Positions 43,658 through 53,040 are shown, numbered from the stretch's first letter. The stretch is 64,000 nt of DNA from Arthrobacter terrae (GCF_015708085.1 NZ_JADNYM010000001.1:186001-250000); one strand, 5' to 3'. Notes: generated by a model from the letters alone, not told the origin. Numbers and translations are program-made.

Positions 43658-45112
43658 GTGACGACGACTACTAGCGCGGGGATTGGCTTTCGCTCCCAGC
43701 GCGGGCCCATCCTGATCGCCTTAATGCTTGCCACCGGTCTGGTCGCCATCGACTCAACGATCGTGGCCACCGCGGTACCGTCAATAGTGCACGACATCGG
43801 CGGATTCTCCGCGTTTCCCTGGCTGTTTTCCGCCTACCTGCTCGCGCAGGCCGTCTCCGTTCCCGTGTACGCCAAGCTCTCCGATATGATCGGCCGGAAA
43901 CCGATCGTTCTCGGCGGCATCGGTCTGTTCCTGCTCGGTTCGATCCTGTGCGGGGTCGCCTGGAGCATGCCGGCGCTGATAGCTTTCCGTGTGCTGCAGG
44001 GCCTTGGCGCTGGTGCGGTACAGCCCATGGCGATCACCATCGCGGGCGACATCTACACCATAGCGGAGCGCGCAAAGGTCCAGGGCTACCTCGCCAGCGT
44101 ATGGGCCATCTCCGCTGTCGTCGGACCAACTCTCGGCGGAGTGTTCTCCTCCTTCGGCTTCTGGCGGGGAATCTTCCTGATCAATATCCCGCTGTGCCTG
44201 CTCGCCGGCTGGATGCTCATCCGTACCTTCCACGAGGATGTCCAGCGCACCAAGCACCGCGTGGATTACCCTGGCGCAGTCCTGCTCACGGTGGCGCTCA
44301 GCCTGATCATTCTGGGAGCCCTGCAGGGCGGCCAGGCCTGGGCCTGGAATTCATCGATCAGCATCGCGGTGTTCGCCATCGGAGCCGCCGCCTTTGCGGC
44401 GTTCCTGCTGGTTGAGCGCCGGGCCGCCGAACCTGTGCTTCCGCCATGGGTCGTATCGCGACGGCTCCTGACGACGACGGCGCTGATCGCCTTCGGAGTC
44501 GGCGCCATTGTGCTTGGCCTGACGTCCTACGTTCCCACCTTCCTCGAAGGTGCCCTGTCGACCTCGCCCATTCTCGCCGGCCTGGCTCTGGCTGCGCTGA
44601 CCCTCGGCTGGCCGATCAGCGCCTCACAGGCGGGGCGCTTTTACCTGCGGATCGGGTTCCGCCGGACGGCTCTGATTGGCATCAGTCTGACAGTCCTTGG
44701 GGCCGCTGCACTTGTCCTCACTGCGCCCCGGCCCAGTGTCCTCCTCGTGGCCATCAGCTGCTTCATCGTCGGACTGGGCCTGGGCCTCGTGGCCACACCT
44801 ACGCTCATCGCCGCCCAGGCGAGCGTGGAATGGAATGAACGCGGAGTAGTCACCGGTGCTAACCTGTTCGCCCGGTCCGTCGGCAGCGCCCTGGGGGTCG
44901 CCGTCTTTGGCGCGGTAGCGAACGCGATCTACGCCGGAAAACCCTACGGCAGCATAAGCCCGGATACCATCATCTCAGCTTCCACCGCAGTGTTCGTGGC
45001 CGTATTGATAAGTGCCGTACTGACCGTCATCGCCGTCTTCGCCATGCCCATCAGCAAAAGCGGGCCCGCCACTTCGACGACCCAAACCCAAGCCCGGGGA
45101 ACCACCCCGTAA
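43658..45112 (+). CDS. MFS multidrug exporter, DHA2 (14-helix) type
   Basis: 484-residue drug:H+ antiporter. Marks are LVAIDSTIVATAVPSIVHDI in helix 1 (motif D1), the loop KLSDMIGRKPIVLGG (motif A), RVLQGLGAGAVQPMAITIAG in helix 4 and SAVVGPTLGGVFSSFGFWRG in helix 5 (motif C). About fourteen helices. The start is GTG at 43658; the ATG two bases earlier is followed at once by TGA. It is divergent from the glycosyltransferase pair and could export a glycosylated product, which is inference. Confidence 0.9.
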   Translation: MTTTTSAGIGFRSQRGPILIALMLATGLVAIDSTIVATAVPSIVHDIGGFSAFPWLFSAYLLAQAVSVPVYAKLSDMIGRKPIVLGGIGLFLLGSILCGVAWSMPALIAFRVLQGLGAGAVQPMAITIAGDIYTIAERAKVQGYLASVWAISAVVGPTLGGVFSSFGFWRGIFLINIPLCLLAGWMLIRTFHEDVQRTKHRVDYPGAVLLTVALSLIILGALQGGQAWAWNSSISIAVFAIGAAAFAAFLLVERRAAEPVLPPWVVSRRLLTTTALIAFGVGAIVLGLTSYVPTFLEGALSTSPILAGLALAALTLGWPISASQAGRFYLRIGFRRTALIGISLTVLGAAALVLTAPRPSVLLVAISCFIVGLGLGLVATPTLIAAQASVEWNERGVVTGANLFARSVGSALGVAVFGAVANAIYAGKPYGSISPDTIISASTAVFVAVLISAVLTVIAVFAMPISKSGPATSTTQTQARGTTP

Positions 45113-45189
45113 GGATCACCAGAGCAGCTGCACCCCGCCGGCACAACCAACCCGGATGGTGCGCAGCCGCAGGGAGGCGCTGGGCGGAT

Positions 45190-46047
45190 TCAGTAGGTGT
45201 AGAAGCCTTCGCCCGTGGAGATCCCCAGCTTGCCCTTGTCGATGTAGTTGTCCTTGAGGTACTTAGCGAAGGCCAGCGACCCCACGTCCGTGGAGGACGC
45301 GGCGATGTTGTACGCCGTTGTCAGGCCAACGACGTCGTAGATCTGGAATGGTCCGCTCGGCGCTCCGGTGGCAATGCGCCATGTTTTGTCGATCGTTTCC
45401 GGGCTGGCGACACCCTGCAGGAGCAGGCTGGCTGCGGCATTCAGCAGCGGGACCAGCAGCGAGTTCAGGACGTAACCGGCTTTTTCCTTCTTGATTTCGA
45501 TCGGCTCCAGCCCGCTGTTTCCGGCGAACTCGACGACGGCGTCGAACACGGTCGGATCGGTTTCGCTCGTGCCCATCACCTCGGCGATGTTCTGCACCCA
45601 GATGTTATTGGCGTAATGAATGGCGAGGAAGCGATCGGGGCGGCCGGTGGAGTCTTTGAGGTCACTCGGCAGCAGAGTTGACGAGTTTGTGGCGAAGATG
45701 GTCTTGGCGGGGGCCAGATCGCTGAGCCTGCGGAAAAGGTCCCGCTTAAGCTCAAGCAGTTCGGGTACGGCCTCAATCACGAGGTCTGCGTCGGCGACGG
45801 CGTCACCGAGGTCGGCGGTTAGGTGCAGATTCTGCAGAGCCGCTTCTGCTTTGCCACCCTCGGCACCGGCTACCTGCTGTGCCTGGTAGATGCCTGCGAG
45901 GTGGGCGAAGCGGGACCGGGCCTTTTCGAGGGCCTGGTCGTCAATGTCGTAGGCGGTGACAGCGAATCCGTGAAACGCGGCCTGGTAGGCGATTTGCGAT
46001 CCGAGCACTCCGGTACCGAGCACGGTCAGCGTCCTGATTTCGGTCAT
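45190..46047 (-). CDS. 3-hydroxyacyl-CoA dehydrogenase
   Basis: 285-residue NAD-dependent enzyme of the PaaH/HbdA type. It begins with a Rossmann turn (LTVLGTGVLGSQIAYQAAFH) and the acidic strand end TAYDIDDQALEKA; the catalytic His lies in LAIHYANNIW, and GYVLNSLLVPLLNAAASLLL with KTWRIATGAPSGPFQIYDVV form the helical C-domain. An AAGGA about eight bases upstream supports the start at 46047. It lies 26 bases after the EthR-like gene on the same strand, so it is probably in that operon and may handle the acid or hydroxyacid released by the divergent EthA-hydrolase. Confidence 0.88.
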   Translation of the reverse strand: MTEIRTLTVLGTGVLGSQIAYQAAFHGFAVTAYDIDDQALEKARSRFAHLAGIYQAQQVAGAEGGKAEAALQNLHLTADLGDAVADADLVIEAVPELLELKRDLFRRLSDLAPAKTIFATNSSTLLPSDLKDSTGRPDRFLAIHYANNIWVQNIAEVMGTSETDPTVFDAVVEFAGNSGLEPIEIKKEKAGYVLNSLLVPLLNAAASLLLQGVASPETIDKTWRIATGAPSGPFQIYDVVGLTTAYNIAASSTDVGSLAFAKYLKDNYIDKGKLGISTGEGFYTY

Positions 46048-46073
46048 TCGGGTTTTTCCTTTCGATGGGGTGG

Positions 46074-46706
46074 TTACAGGCGTCCGGGGTGGACGGACCC
46101 GTAGATACTGCGGATCCAGATGGTTGCCAACACCTCCAAGGCACGGGACTCCGCGATGGCGGGGCTCTCCTGGTTGATGACTGCGGTGATCACCCGCTCG
46201 TTCATCAGGTTCAGGCTTACTGCCAGGTCGTAGGCGTCGATGCCGTCGGGCGCGGCGCCCCGCGCCCGCTCGGAACGGATCACCTCGGTTGAGAAGTCGG
46301 CCCAGGACTGCATCGACTTCGACCAGAGCGCACGCACCTCATCGTTGCGCGCGCGCGCGGCGATGGCCGCGGTGGAGACGCCGCGGTGGGATGCGAACAC
46401 GTCGACGAACATGCCGATTGAACGAGTCCAGGAGCCTGCGGGATCGCTGTGGAACTCCCGCGGCAACGCGGCGATCCGGTGTTCCACCTCGGTGATGACA
46501 CGGTCCAGAAGAGCCAGCAGCACCTCGTCTTTGGAGGAAAAGTAGAAGTAGAACGTGGGCCGTGAGATGCCGGCTCCCGCGGCTAGATCCTCGATCGAAA
46601 TATCATCGAAGACCCGCTCGCCAAGGAGCGCCTCGGCCGTAAGAAGGATCGCGTCCTGGCGCTCATCGCCCGAGACCCGTGCGGTACGTCTTCCTCGTTG
46701 AACCAT
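46074..46706 (-). CDS. ethR: TetR family repressor, EthR type
   Basis: 210-residue regulator closely resembling mycobacterial EthR. The N-terminus RGRRTARVSGDERQDAIL and the HTH AAGAGISRPTFYFYFSSKDE match EthR almost residue for residue from memory, as do LWSKSMQSWADFSTEVIRSE and VSLNLMNERVI in the ligand domain. EthR represses the divergent ethA and is released by hydrophobic ligands. Here it faces an ethA-like gene across 69 bases holding a perfect palindrome. The 3-hydroxyacyl-CoA dehydrogenase gene follows it. Confidence 0.88.
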   Translation of the reverse strand: MVQRGRRTARVSGDERQDAILLTAEALLGERVFDDISIEDLAAGAGISRPTFYFYFSSKDEVLLALLDRVITEVEHRIAALPREFHSDPAGSWTRSIGMFVDVFASHRGVSTAAIAARARNDEVRALWSKSMQSWADFSTEVIRSERARGAAPDGIDAYDLAVSLNLMNERVITAVINQESPAIAESRALEVLATIWIRSIYGSVHPGRL

Positions 46707-46728
46707 GCGCCTATCCTAGCCCGAACAC

Positions 46729-46743
46729 TCAACACGGTGTTGA
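46729..46743. promoter_or_regulatory. Palindromic operator between ethR-like and ethA-like genes
   Basis: TCAACACGGTGTTGA is a perfect inverted repeat of seven bases around one central base. It lies 23 bases from the ethR-like start and 33 bases from the ethA-like start, overlapping where both promoters should be. Size and position fit a TetR-family dimer site. Confidence 0.65.
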
Positions 46744-46775
46744 CTGCGCCGACACGAAGTCGATAACTTGGCCTC

Positions 46776-49187
46776 ATGAACGAACACGTAGATGTGCTGA
46801 TTGTCGGCGCCGGGCTAAGCGGTATAGGTTTTGCCAGCCGCCTCAAACGCGAACTACCCGGGAAGAGCTTCACAATCCTCGAGTCCCGCGCAGCAGTGGG
46901 AGGCACCTGGGATCTTTTTAGATACCCGGGCATCCGCTCTGATAGCGACATGTACACGCTCGGCTACTCCTTCCGGCCCTGGGCCGGTGCCAAGGCGATC
47001 GCCGACGGCGGATCTATCCGTGAATACATCGAGGCGACGGTCGTAGACGAAGACCTCGCATCGCGGATCAGGCTGCACCACCGGGTCGTGTCGGCCCAGT
47101 GGTCCAGCGAAACTGCGCTGTGGACGGTTACGTCAGTCATCACGTCAGAGGGTGAATATCGCCGCGACGATGCTGCGTCGTCCGCCGGGCAGCGCGTGAA
47201 TTTCACCTGCTCGTTCCTGTCGGTCTGCTCGGGCTATTACCGCTATGACGAAGGCTTCACCCCGGCCATCGAAGGTGCCGGGACCTTCACCGGATCGATC
47301 GTCCACCCGCAGCACTGGCCTGCTGATCTTGCTTACGATGGCAAGCAGGTGGTGATCATTGGCAGCGGTGCCACCGCGGTGACACTCGTGCCGTCGATGG
47401 CCGGCTCGGCTGCCAAAGTCACCATGCTGCAGCGCTCCCCCACCTACATCGCCTCCGTGCCGTTACGGGACCCCCTGGCCGAGCGGCTCCGAGGCAAGAT
47501 GCCGGCGCAACTGGCTTACGGCGTCGTACGGGGGAAGAACATTCTTTTTTCGATGTTTACGTACCAGCTCAGCCGACGCCGGCCGGAAACGATGAAGGCA
47601 ATCCTGCGCAGGCGCGCCATCGCGGGGCTGCCGGCGGGCTTTCCCGTCGACACACACCTGGCCCCGTCCTATGCACCATGGGACCAGCGGCTCTGCGCAA
47701 TCCCCAATGATGACCTCTACCGCGCCATCAGTGCAGGCACTGCCGACATCGTCACCGACCAGATCTCGCGGATCACCCCGCGCGGGATTGACCTGGTCTC
47801 GGGCAGATCAATCCCGGCCGACGTGATCGTCATGGCGACAGGACTGAACCTGCTCGTGATCGGCGGGATGACCCTCGCCGTCGACGGCGAGCCGGTGGAG
47901 GTAGGCAAAACCTTGACCTACAAAGGCATGATGCTCGACGGCGTTCCCAACTTTTCGCTGACCATCGGCTACACGAACGCGTCGTGGACCCTCAAGGCGG
48001 ACCTGGTTGCAGGCTACATCTGCAGGCTGCTGAAGTACCTCGACCGTAAGGACCTGCAATCGGTCACACCGATTGCAGACGCCGGCGCCGCGAATGCTGA
48101 GCTGACCTCCCTGATCGACCTGAAGGCCGGTTACATACTTCGCGACGCCGGTGACCTGCCCAGGCAAAGCACCGGTTCGCCCTGGCGCCTGCACCAAAAC
48201 TACGTGCGGGACTTCGCCTTGCTCAGAGTCGGCAGAATGACGGACCACGTTCGTTTCGGCCGGGACGGGAAGCAGGGGAGCACACCGGCGCGGACACCGT
48301 CAGCGGCCCGCCCGGATCCCTTCGACCTCCCGGGAACAGGACACATCGAAGTCGCCGACAGGCGCCTGCGCTACCGAAAGACCGGCACCGGAGACCCTGT
48401 GCTCCTCCTGCACGGCATCGGCCAGAGCCTGGATGACTGGAGCGAACAACACCAGCGGCTCGCAGCACATCGCACCGTTTACAGCATTGACTTACCCGGC
48501 TTTGCGTACTCCGAACGGGCCCCCGGTCCCGCGACTTTGGCGAAGCTGGCGGACGTCCTGCCCGGTTTCCTCGACGCCGTCGGGGTGCACGAGCCGATAC
48601 CTATCATTGGCAACTCGCTCGGAGGTGCCGTCGCCATGAAGTTCGCTGCCGACCACCCCCGCCGCGTCTCAGCCCTCATTCTTGTCAACAGCGCCGGATT
48701 CGGGCAGGATGTGGCACTGGTGCTGCGCCTGCTCACCTTGAGGCCCCTCGCGGCTGCGCTCATGCGTCCCAACGCGGCAGCTTCACTGCGCACCGTCCAG
48801 TCGATCTTCTATAACAAAGAGCTGGTCACCGAAGCCCGCGTCAACCACGCCTTCGCTTTGTCCCAGCGCGCCAGCCACCGCCAGACAGTGCTGGACATCG
48901 CGCGGGATCTTGGTACGATTTCGGGCATCAGGGCACAGTGGCGGACGGACCTCATCGAGGCGTTGGTGCACTCGGACATTCCAATGCTGTTGGTCTGGGG
49001 CGACCACGACCGCATCCTCCCCTACGCCCATCTGTCGGCAGCGACGGCAGCACTGCCACGCGCCGAGTCATACGTCTTTCCGGACACCGGACACATGCCC
49101 CAGATCGAACGCCCCGAAGAGTTCGCCGCAGTGGTTGGAGACTTTCTCGCCCGGGTCTCGGCGGGCCGCCAGGCGGCAAGCAGCTGA
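46776..49187 (+). CDS. ethA: EthA-type Baeyer-Villiger monooxygenase fused to alpha/beta hydrolase
   Basis: 803-residue two-enzyme protein. Residues 1-495 match EthA: FAD site GAGLSGIGFASRL, GGTWDLFRYPGIRSDSDMYT, the BVMO fingerprint FTGSIVHPQHWP (171-182), NADPH site GSGATAVTL (about 196), and GYTNASWTLKADLV. A Pro/Arg-rich linker (about 496-520) leads to a complete alpha/beta hydrolase: LLLHGIGQSLDDW, nucleophile Ser614 in IIGNSLGGA, Asp745 in WGDHDRILP, His773 in DTGHMPQIE. Mycobacterial EthA is about 490 residues and stops where the linker begins. BVMOs turn ketones into esters; the hydrolase half could cleave that ester. The symbol refers to the N-terminal half. Confidence 0.9.
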   Translation: MNEHVDVLIVGAGLSGIGFASRLKRELPGKSFTILESRAAVGGTWDLFRYPGIRSDSDMYTLGYSFRPWAGAKAIADGGSIREYIEATVVDEDLASRIRLHHRVVSAQWSSETALWTVTSVITSEGEYRRDDAASSAGQRVNFTCSFLSVCSGYYRYDEGFTPAIEGAGTFTGSIVHPQHWPADLAYDGKQVVIIGSGATAVTLVPSMAGSAAKVTMLQRSPTYIASVPLRDPLAERLRGKMPAQLAYGVVRGKNILFSMFTYQLSRRRPETMKAILRRRAIAGLPAGFPVDTHLAPSYAPWDQRLCAIPNDDLYRAISAGTADIVTDQISRITPRGIDLVSGRSIPADVIVMATGLNLLVIGGMTLAVDGEPVEVGKTLTYKGMMLDGVPNFSLTIGYTNASWTLKADLVAGYICRLLKYLDRKDLQSVTPIADAGAANAELTSLIDLKAGYILRDAGDLPRQSTGSPWRLHQNYVRDFALLRVGRMTDHVRFGRDGKQGSTPARTPSAARPDPFDLPGTGHIEVADRRLRYRKTGTGDPVLLLHGIGQSLDDWSEQHQRLAAHRTVYSIDLPGFAYSERAPGPATLAKLADVLPGFLDAVGVHEPIPIIGNSLGGAVAMKFAADHPRRVSALILVNSAGFGQDVALVLRLLTLRPLAAALMRPNAAASLRTVQSIFYNKELVTEARVNHAFALSQRASHRQTVLDIARDLGTISGIRAQWRTDLIEALVHSDIPMLLVWGDHDRILPYAHLSAATAALPRAESYVFPDTGHMPQIERPEEFAAVVGDFLARVSAGRQAASS

Positions 49188-49321
49188 CGCCTATCACCGG
49201 ACCGGAACGGGCCGGAGCACCCAGGATCCTTGTGTTCGCCGGCAGCGCCGGCAGGCCTCGCCGGGCACGCTGCGCGCCGTCAGTTGGACACACCCCCCGG
49301 TCCGCCTGACACGATTGAGGT

Positions 49322-50569
49322 ATGACTGACCTGTTCTCTGCCCTCGCGCCGGTACTGGCCGTACTGCTCGCGGCTATCGCCGCTCTGGTTGCAGCCGCCG
49401 TACTCCGTTTCATTCTGAACCGGGTTTTCCGGCGCGTTGCGGGTATCCGCGGGCAGACCACCCGCGCACGGAACCCCTTCCGGGTAACCGTTGCCCTCGT
49501 CGGTGTGCATATCGGCCTTGGCATCACATCGGCGGGCGAGCAGTGGTTTGCGCCGGTGGACTTCGTCGTGATGATCGGGGTGATCGCCGCGGTGTGCTGG
49601 CTGGCCATTGTCCTGCTGCTGGTCGGTGAAGCACTCCTCCTGACCCGGTTCCGGACCCCAGCGCAGGACACGCGGCGCACGCGCCGGCTCGAGACCCAGG
49701 TGACGCTCGGCCGCCGCGTCGCCGTTGCCCTGATCGTCACCCTGGCGGTGGCCGGCCTACTGCTGACGATTCCCGAGGTACGGGCATTGGGGACCGGCAT
49801 TCTGGCCTCTGCAGGGCTGATCTCCATCGTGGCCGGCCTGGCGGTGCAAAGCTCGCTGACCAACGTCTTTGCCGGCGTGCAGCTGGCGTTCACCGACGCA
49901 ATCCGGATCGACGACGTCGTCGTGGTCGAAAAGCTGTGGGGAAAGATCGAGGAAATCACTATGACCTACGTGGTGGTCCGGGTCTGGGACGAGCGGATGT
50001 TGATCCTGCCGTCGACCTACTTCACCACGACACCGTTTGAGAACTGGACCCGCACCAACTCCAAGATCATGGGCACCGTGGAGCTCGATCTTGACTGGCG
50101 GGTGCCCGTCGAGGAATTGCGCGCGCAACTGGCCTTACTGCTCAACGGCACCGATCTGTGGGATGGCCGGACCGGTGCTCTGCAGGTGACGGACGCCACC
50201 GGCGACTTCGTTCGCCTGCGCATTCTGGTCAGCGCCGCGGACAGCGGCTCCCTCTGGGACCTGCGCTGCCTGGTGCGTGAATCCATGGTGGCCTACCTGC
50301 AGACGACGCACCCCGGCGCGCTGCCCCGGCACCGCTGGCAGTCGGTCCAGACCAGCCCGGACGACGACGGCGGCGCACCTACCGCCGAACGTGCCGTGGC
50401 GGGCAATGGAGACCACGCCGGCCCCGGCGGATCCGCCGTCGGGAATGCGCGGCACGGCGGCATCTACGGCGGTTCCACCAGTGCCGAACAACGCAAACAG
50501 CAATTTTCCGGTCCCGGTGAAAGCGCCTTTGAGGAGCGGGAACGCCGTTCAGTGGGCAACCCCGCGTAA
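49322..50569 (+). CDS. Mechanosensitive ion channel, MscS family
   Basis: 415-residue membrane channel. Hydrophobic helices at the N-terminus (about 5-150) are followed by the MscS pore and beta domain: GTGILASAGLISIVAGLAVQ, SLTNVFAGVQLAFTDAIRID, then LWGKIEEITMTYVVVRVWDE and LILPSTYFTTTPFENW. The last 75 residues are hydrophilic and low in complexity (Asp, Gly, Ala). It would relieve turgor on osmotic downshift. It stands alone, convergent with the BrkB gene 46 bases away. Confidence 0.92.
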   Translation: MTDLFSALAPVLAVLLAAIAALVAAAVLRFILNRVFRRVAGIRGQTTRARNPFRVTVALVGVHIGLGITSAGEQWFAPVDFVVMIGVIAAVCWLAIVLLLVGEALLLTRFRTPAQDTRRTRRLETQVTLGRRVAVALIVTLAVAGLLLTIPEVRALGTGILASAGLISIVAGLAVQSSLTNVFAGVQLAFTDAIRIDDVVVVEKLWGKIEEITMTYVVVRVWDERMLILPSTYFTTTPFENWTRTNSKIMGTVELDLDWRVPVEELRAQLALLLNGTDLWDGRTGALQVTDATGDFVRLRILVSAADSGSLWDLRCLVRESMVAYLQTTHPGALPRHRWQSVQTSPDDDGGAPTAERAVAGNGDHAGPGGSAVGNARHGGIYGGSTSAEQRKQQFSGPGESAFEERERRSVGNPA

Positions 50570-50615
50570 AACAGCCGGGCCAAATGTTCTCAGGTTGTAC
50601 GTCGAATGTGCCCGC

Positions 50616-51719
50616 CTAACTATGGTCTCGGATCCGGACCCAAATGGAGTGCACGGTTTCCCGGACCCGGGCGATCAAGGTGTCTGTGCGGGCAGGTAGT
50701 GGTTGCCCGCGTCGCAGCAGGGTGCCGTGTTGTTCATCGATATGGGCGGTGCGCTGCCTGAGATCACTTGATGTGGTGTCCCGTGGGGGAAGTTGGAGCT
50801 GGGTTTCAGCGGGGATACCGGCTTGGAGTTCGCGGCCGCGTTCGAGTTCGGTGTTGAGTTCGGCGCCGAGGAGCAGCGACATATTGACGATGAATACCCA
50901 GATCAGGAAGATGATGACTCCGGCCAGAGTGCCGAAGGTTTGGTTGTAAGGGGAAAAGTTTCCGACGTAGTACGCGAATCCGGCTGATGCTGCGGCGAGG
51001 AGCACAATAGCCACGATGGCGCCGAGGCTGAGCCAGCGGAATCGTGGTTGTTGGATGTTCGGGGTTGTGGCGTAGAGAACGGCTACAAGCACCACAACGG
51101 CGGCGGTAAGGACCGGCCATTTTGCGACGTCCCACACGCTGACAGCAGTGTTCCCGATGCCGAGCGCTTCACCGATGGCGTGCAGGATTGGGCCCGACAC
51201 CACCACAATCGTGGCGCTGAGGAGAACCAGGGCGACGAGCAGGACGGTGACTGCGAGTTGGGCAGGTTTCCGTTTCCAATAGGGGCGGCCTTCGTCGACC
51301 TCGTAGATGCGGTTCATCGCCCGGCCGAATGCGCTGACGAACGCCGAGGCGGACCACAATGCTGCCAGCACACCGATCACAAAGGTGAGGCTTGCGGTGG
51401 AGGCTGTCGCCATATCGTCCAAGGGTTGCCGGAGGACCTCGGTGACGGCTTCGGGCGCGACTTGATTCAGTAGCGACAGAAGCCGGTCAACTGTGGCCGG
51501 CCCGTCGCCGATAACACCAATGAGCGACACGATCGCTAAGGCTGCAGGAAACACCGACAGGACGGCGAAGAATGTCAGCCCCGCAGCGGCGTCAATGCCG
51601 CCGTCTTGACCGAATTCATGGATCGTCCGACGAAGCAAATACACCCAGGTCTGTTTGTGGATCTGGGTCGGCCATGATGCTTTCGCCGCATCGTCCGGTG
51701 GCGGCGGGTTCGTGGGCAT
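50616..51719 (-). CDS. YihY/BrkB family membrane protein
   Basis: 367-residue membrane protein. Family marks are FGQDGGIDAAAGLTFFAVLS near the first helix, SAFVSAFGRAMNRIYEVDEG, RPYWKRKPAQLAVTVLLVAL and NQTFGTLAGVIIFLIWVFIV followed by LLLGAELNTELERGRELQAG. About six membrane segments and a charged C-terminal tail. Exact function is unknown. Start at 51719 (MPTNPPPPDD). Confidence 0.9.
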   Translation of the reverse strand: MPTNPPPPDDAAKASWPTQIHKQTWVYLLRRTIHEFGQDGGIDAAAGLTFFAVLSVFPAALAIVSLIGVIGDGPATVDRLLSLLNQVAPEAVTEVLRQPLDDMATASTASLTFVIGVLAALWSASAFVSAFGRAMNRIYEVDEGRPYWKRKPAQLAVTVLLVALVLLSATIVVVSGPILHAIGEALGIGNTAVSVWDVAKWPVLTAAVVVLVAVLYATTPNIQQPRFRWLSLGAIVAIVLLAAASAGFAYYVGNFSPYNQTFGTLAGVIIFLIWVFIVNMSLLLGAELNTELERGRELQAGIPAETQLQLPPRDTTSSDLRQRTAHIDEQHGTLLRRGQPLPARTDTLIARVRETVHSIWVRIRDHS

Positions 51720-51801
51720 GATTCACTGTATCCCGCCCGCGGGATGTGCCTACCGAAGGTGGATGCAAGCAGAGCATTCGGATACTGCACCCGTGTGTGA
51801 G

Positions 51802-52761
51802 TCAGCTCCTGGTGGTGATTGCTGCGCGGGCGAGCACGGCGGCACCTACGACCCCGGCATCGTCTTCCAGCTCGGAGACAACGAATTTGAGGTCGGGGTT
51901 AGGCTGCAGCATCCATGGTCTAGCCGCGTTGAATAGCCGCTTGGCAAGGTCTTGACCGAGCTTCTCAGCCAGGCCGCCACCGATAACGACCCGGTCCAGA
52001 TCGAGGAGGTTGATCGTGGAGCCAACCGCGATGCCGAGGGTCTCGATCGCTGAATCGAACAGTTTCGCGGCGAGCTGGTCTCCGTCCTCGAGCGCTTGGG
52101 CCCAGACCTTAGAGGTCAGCTTCGATTTCCCTTCGTCGTCGCGGGTCGTGAATAAGGATGTCTTCCAGCCGGCATCGACCATCACCGTGGCGACGCCGCG
52201 CATCGATCGACGTCCGGCATAGGCCTCTGCGCACCCGCGGCGACCGCAGGTGCAGAGCGCACCGCCGGCCAGGACAATGACGTGGCCGATCTCGCCGGCT
52301 GCTCCCCGGCTTCCGACGTAGGGCCGGCCGTCGAGGATGAGGCCGCCGCCGATCCCGGTTCCCATCCAGAGACCGAGGATATTCCGTCCGCCTCGTGCCG
52401 CGCCCGCGGTCCATTCACCGAGCAGACCGACGTTGGCGTCGTTTCCAAGCGTGACAGGTACGCCAAGTTGATCCGATAGTGGTCCGATTAGGTCGACGTC
52501 TTCGGTCCAACCGACGAGGTTGGGCACGGTGAGGGCCCGCCCTTCGTGGACGACGCCGGGGATACCGACTCCTACGGCGATGGGCTGCGCGTCCAGGGAT
52601 CCAACGAGTTCGGTGATGACCTGGAGGACATCCTCGGGCCCACCTTCAGGAGTGGCGGCTTTAGCCCGCTGGAGTACTTGATGACGTTCGTCGACTGAAC
52701 CGACCTCAATGTTGGTGCCGCCAACGTCGACCCCAACGACCACCGAATCTTTTTCACTCAT
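51802..52761 (-). CDS. ROK family sugar kinase
   Basis: 319-residue ROK protein, probably a glucokinase or related hexose kinase. Phosphate-binding motif VVVGVDVGGTNIEVGSV at the start, substrate loop GNDANVGLLGEW with the catalytic Asp, GTGIGGGLILDG, GAAGEIGHVIV, and the zinc cluster CTCGRRGCAEAYAG. No N-terminal HTH, so it is an enzyme rather than a repressor. ATG at 52761 (MSEKDS) or GTG at 52776 could start it. It is divergent from a sugar-porter MFS gene, suggesting uptake and phosphorylation of the same sugar. Confidence 0.88.
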   Translation of the reverse strand: MSEKDSVVVGVDVGGTNIEVGSVDERHQVLQRAKAATPEGGPEDVLQVITELVGSLDAQPIAVGVGIPGVVHEGRALTVPNLVGWTEDVDLIGPLSDQLGVPVTLGNDANVGLLGEWTAGAARGGRNILGLWMGTGIGGGLILDGRPYVGSRGAAGEIGHVIVLAGGALCTCGRRGCAEAYAGRRSMRGVATVMVDAGWKTSLFTTRDDEGKSKLTSKVWAQALEDGDQLAAKLFDSAIETLGIAVGSTINLLDLDRVVIGGGLAEKLGQDLAKRLFNAARPWMLQPNPDLKFVVSELEDDAGVVGAAVLARAAITTRS

Positions 52762-53040
52762 CCCATATCGTTGCACTAATTCGCCTGCAGAGCAGCTTTA
52801 CCGCAGGCTCGACACACTGCTCACCGATATCGCCGGCCTCTTCGCTGGTCACCGAACCAACCCGGCGCACCCGCTGGGTTGTCACCGTCGAAGGCGAGCG
52901 TACGGACCCTGTAGAAGTAGCCATTTAACGGGTGTAAACATCAGTCAACAACCCTTGTCGACACCCCGGGACTGCGGTGTATTCTTTCGCTTAAAAGCTA
53001 TTGCGGTTCCGTTCAGTTTCGGCACGGGAGCATGAGGACA
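52762..53040. promoter_or_regulatory. Divergent control region of ROK kinase and sugar porter
   Basis: About 280 bases with no gene. A spaced pair GGGTGT and ACACCC lies about 52928-52967 and the sequence becomes AT-richer toward the porter start. No known operator was recognised. Confidence 0.3.
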
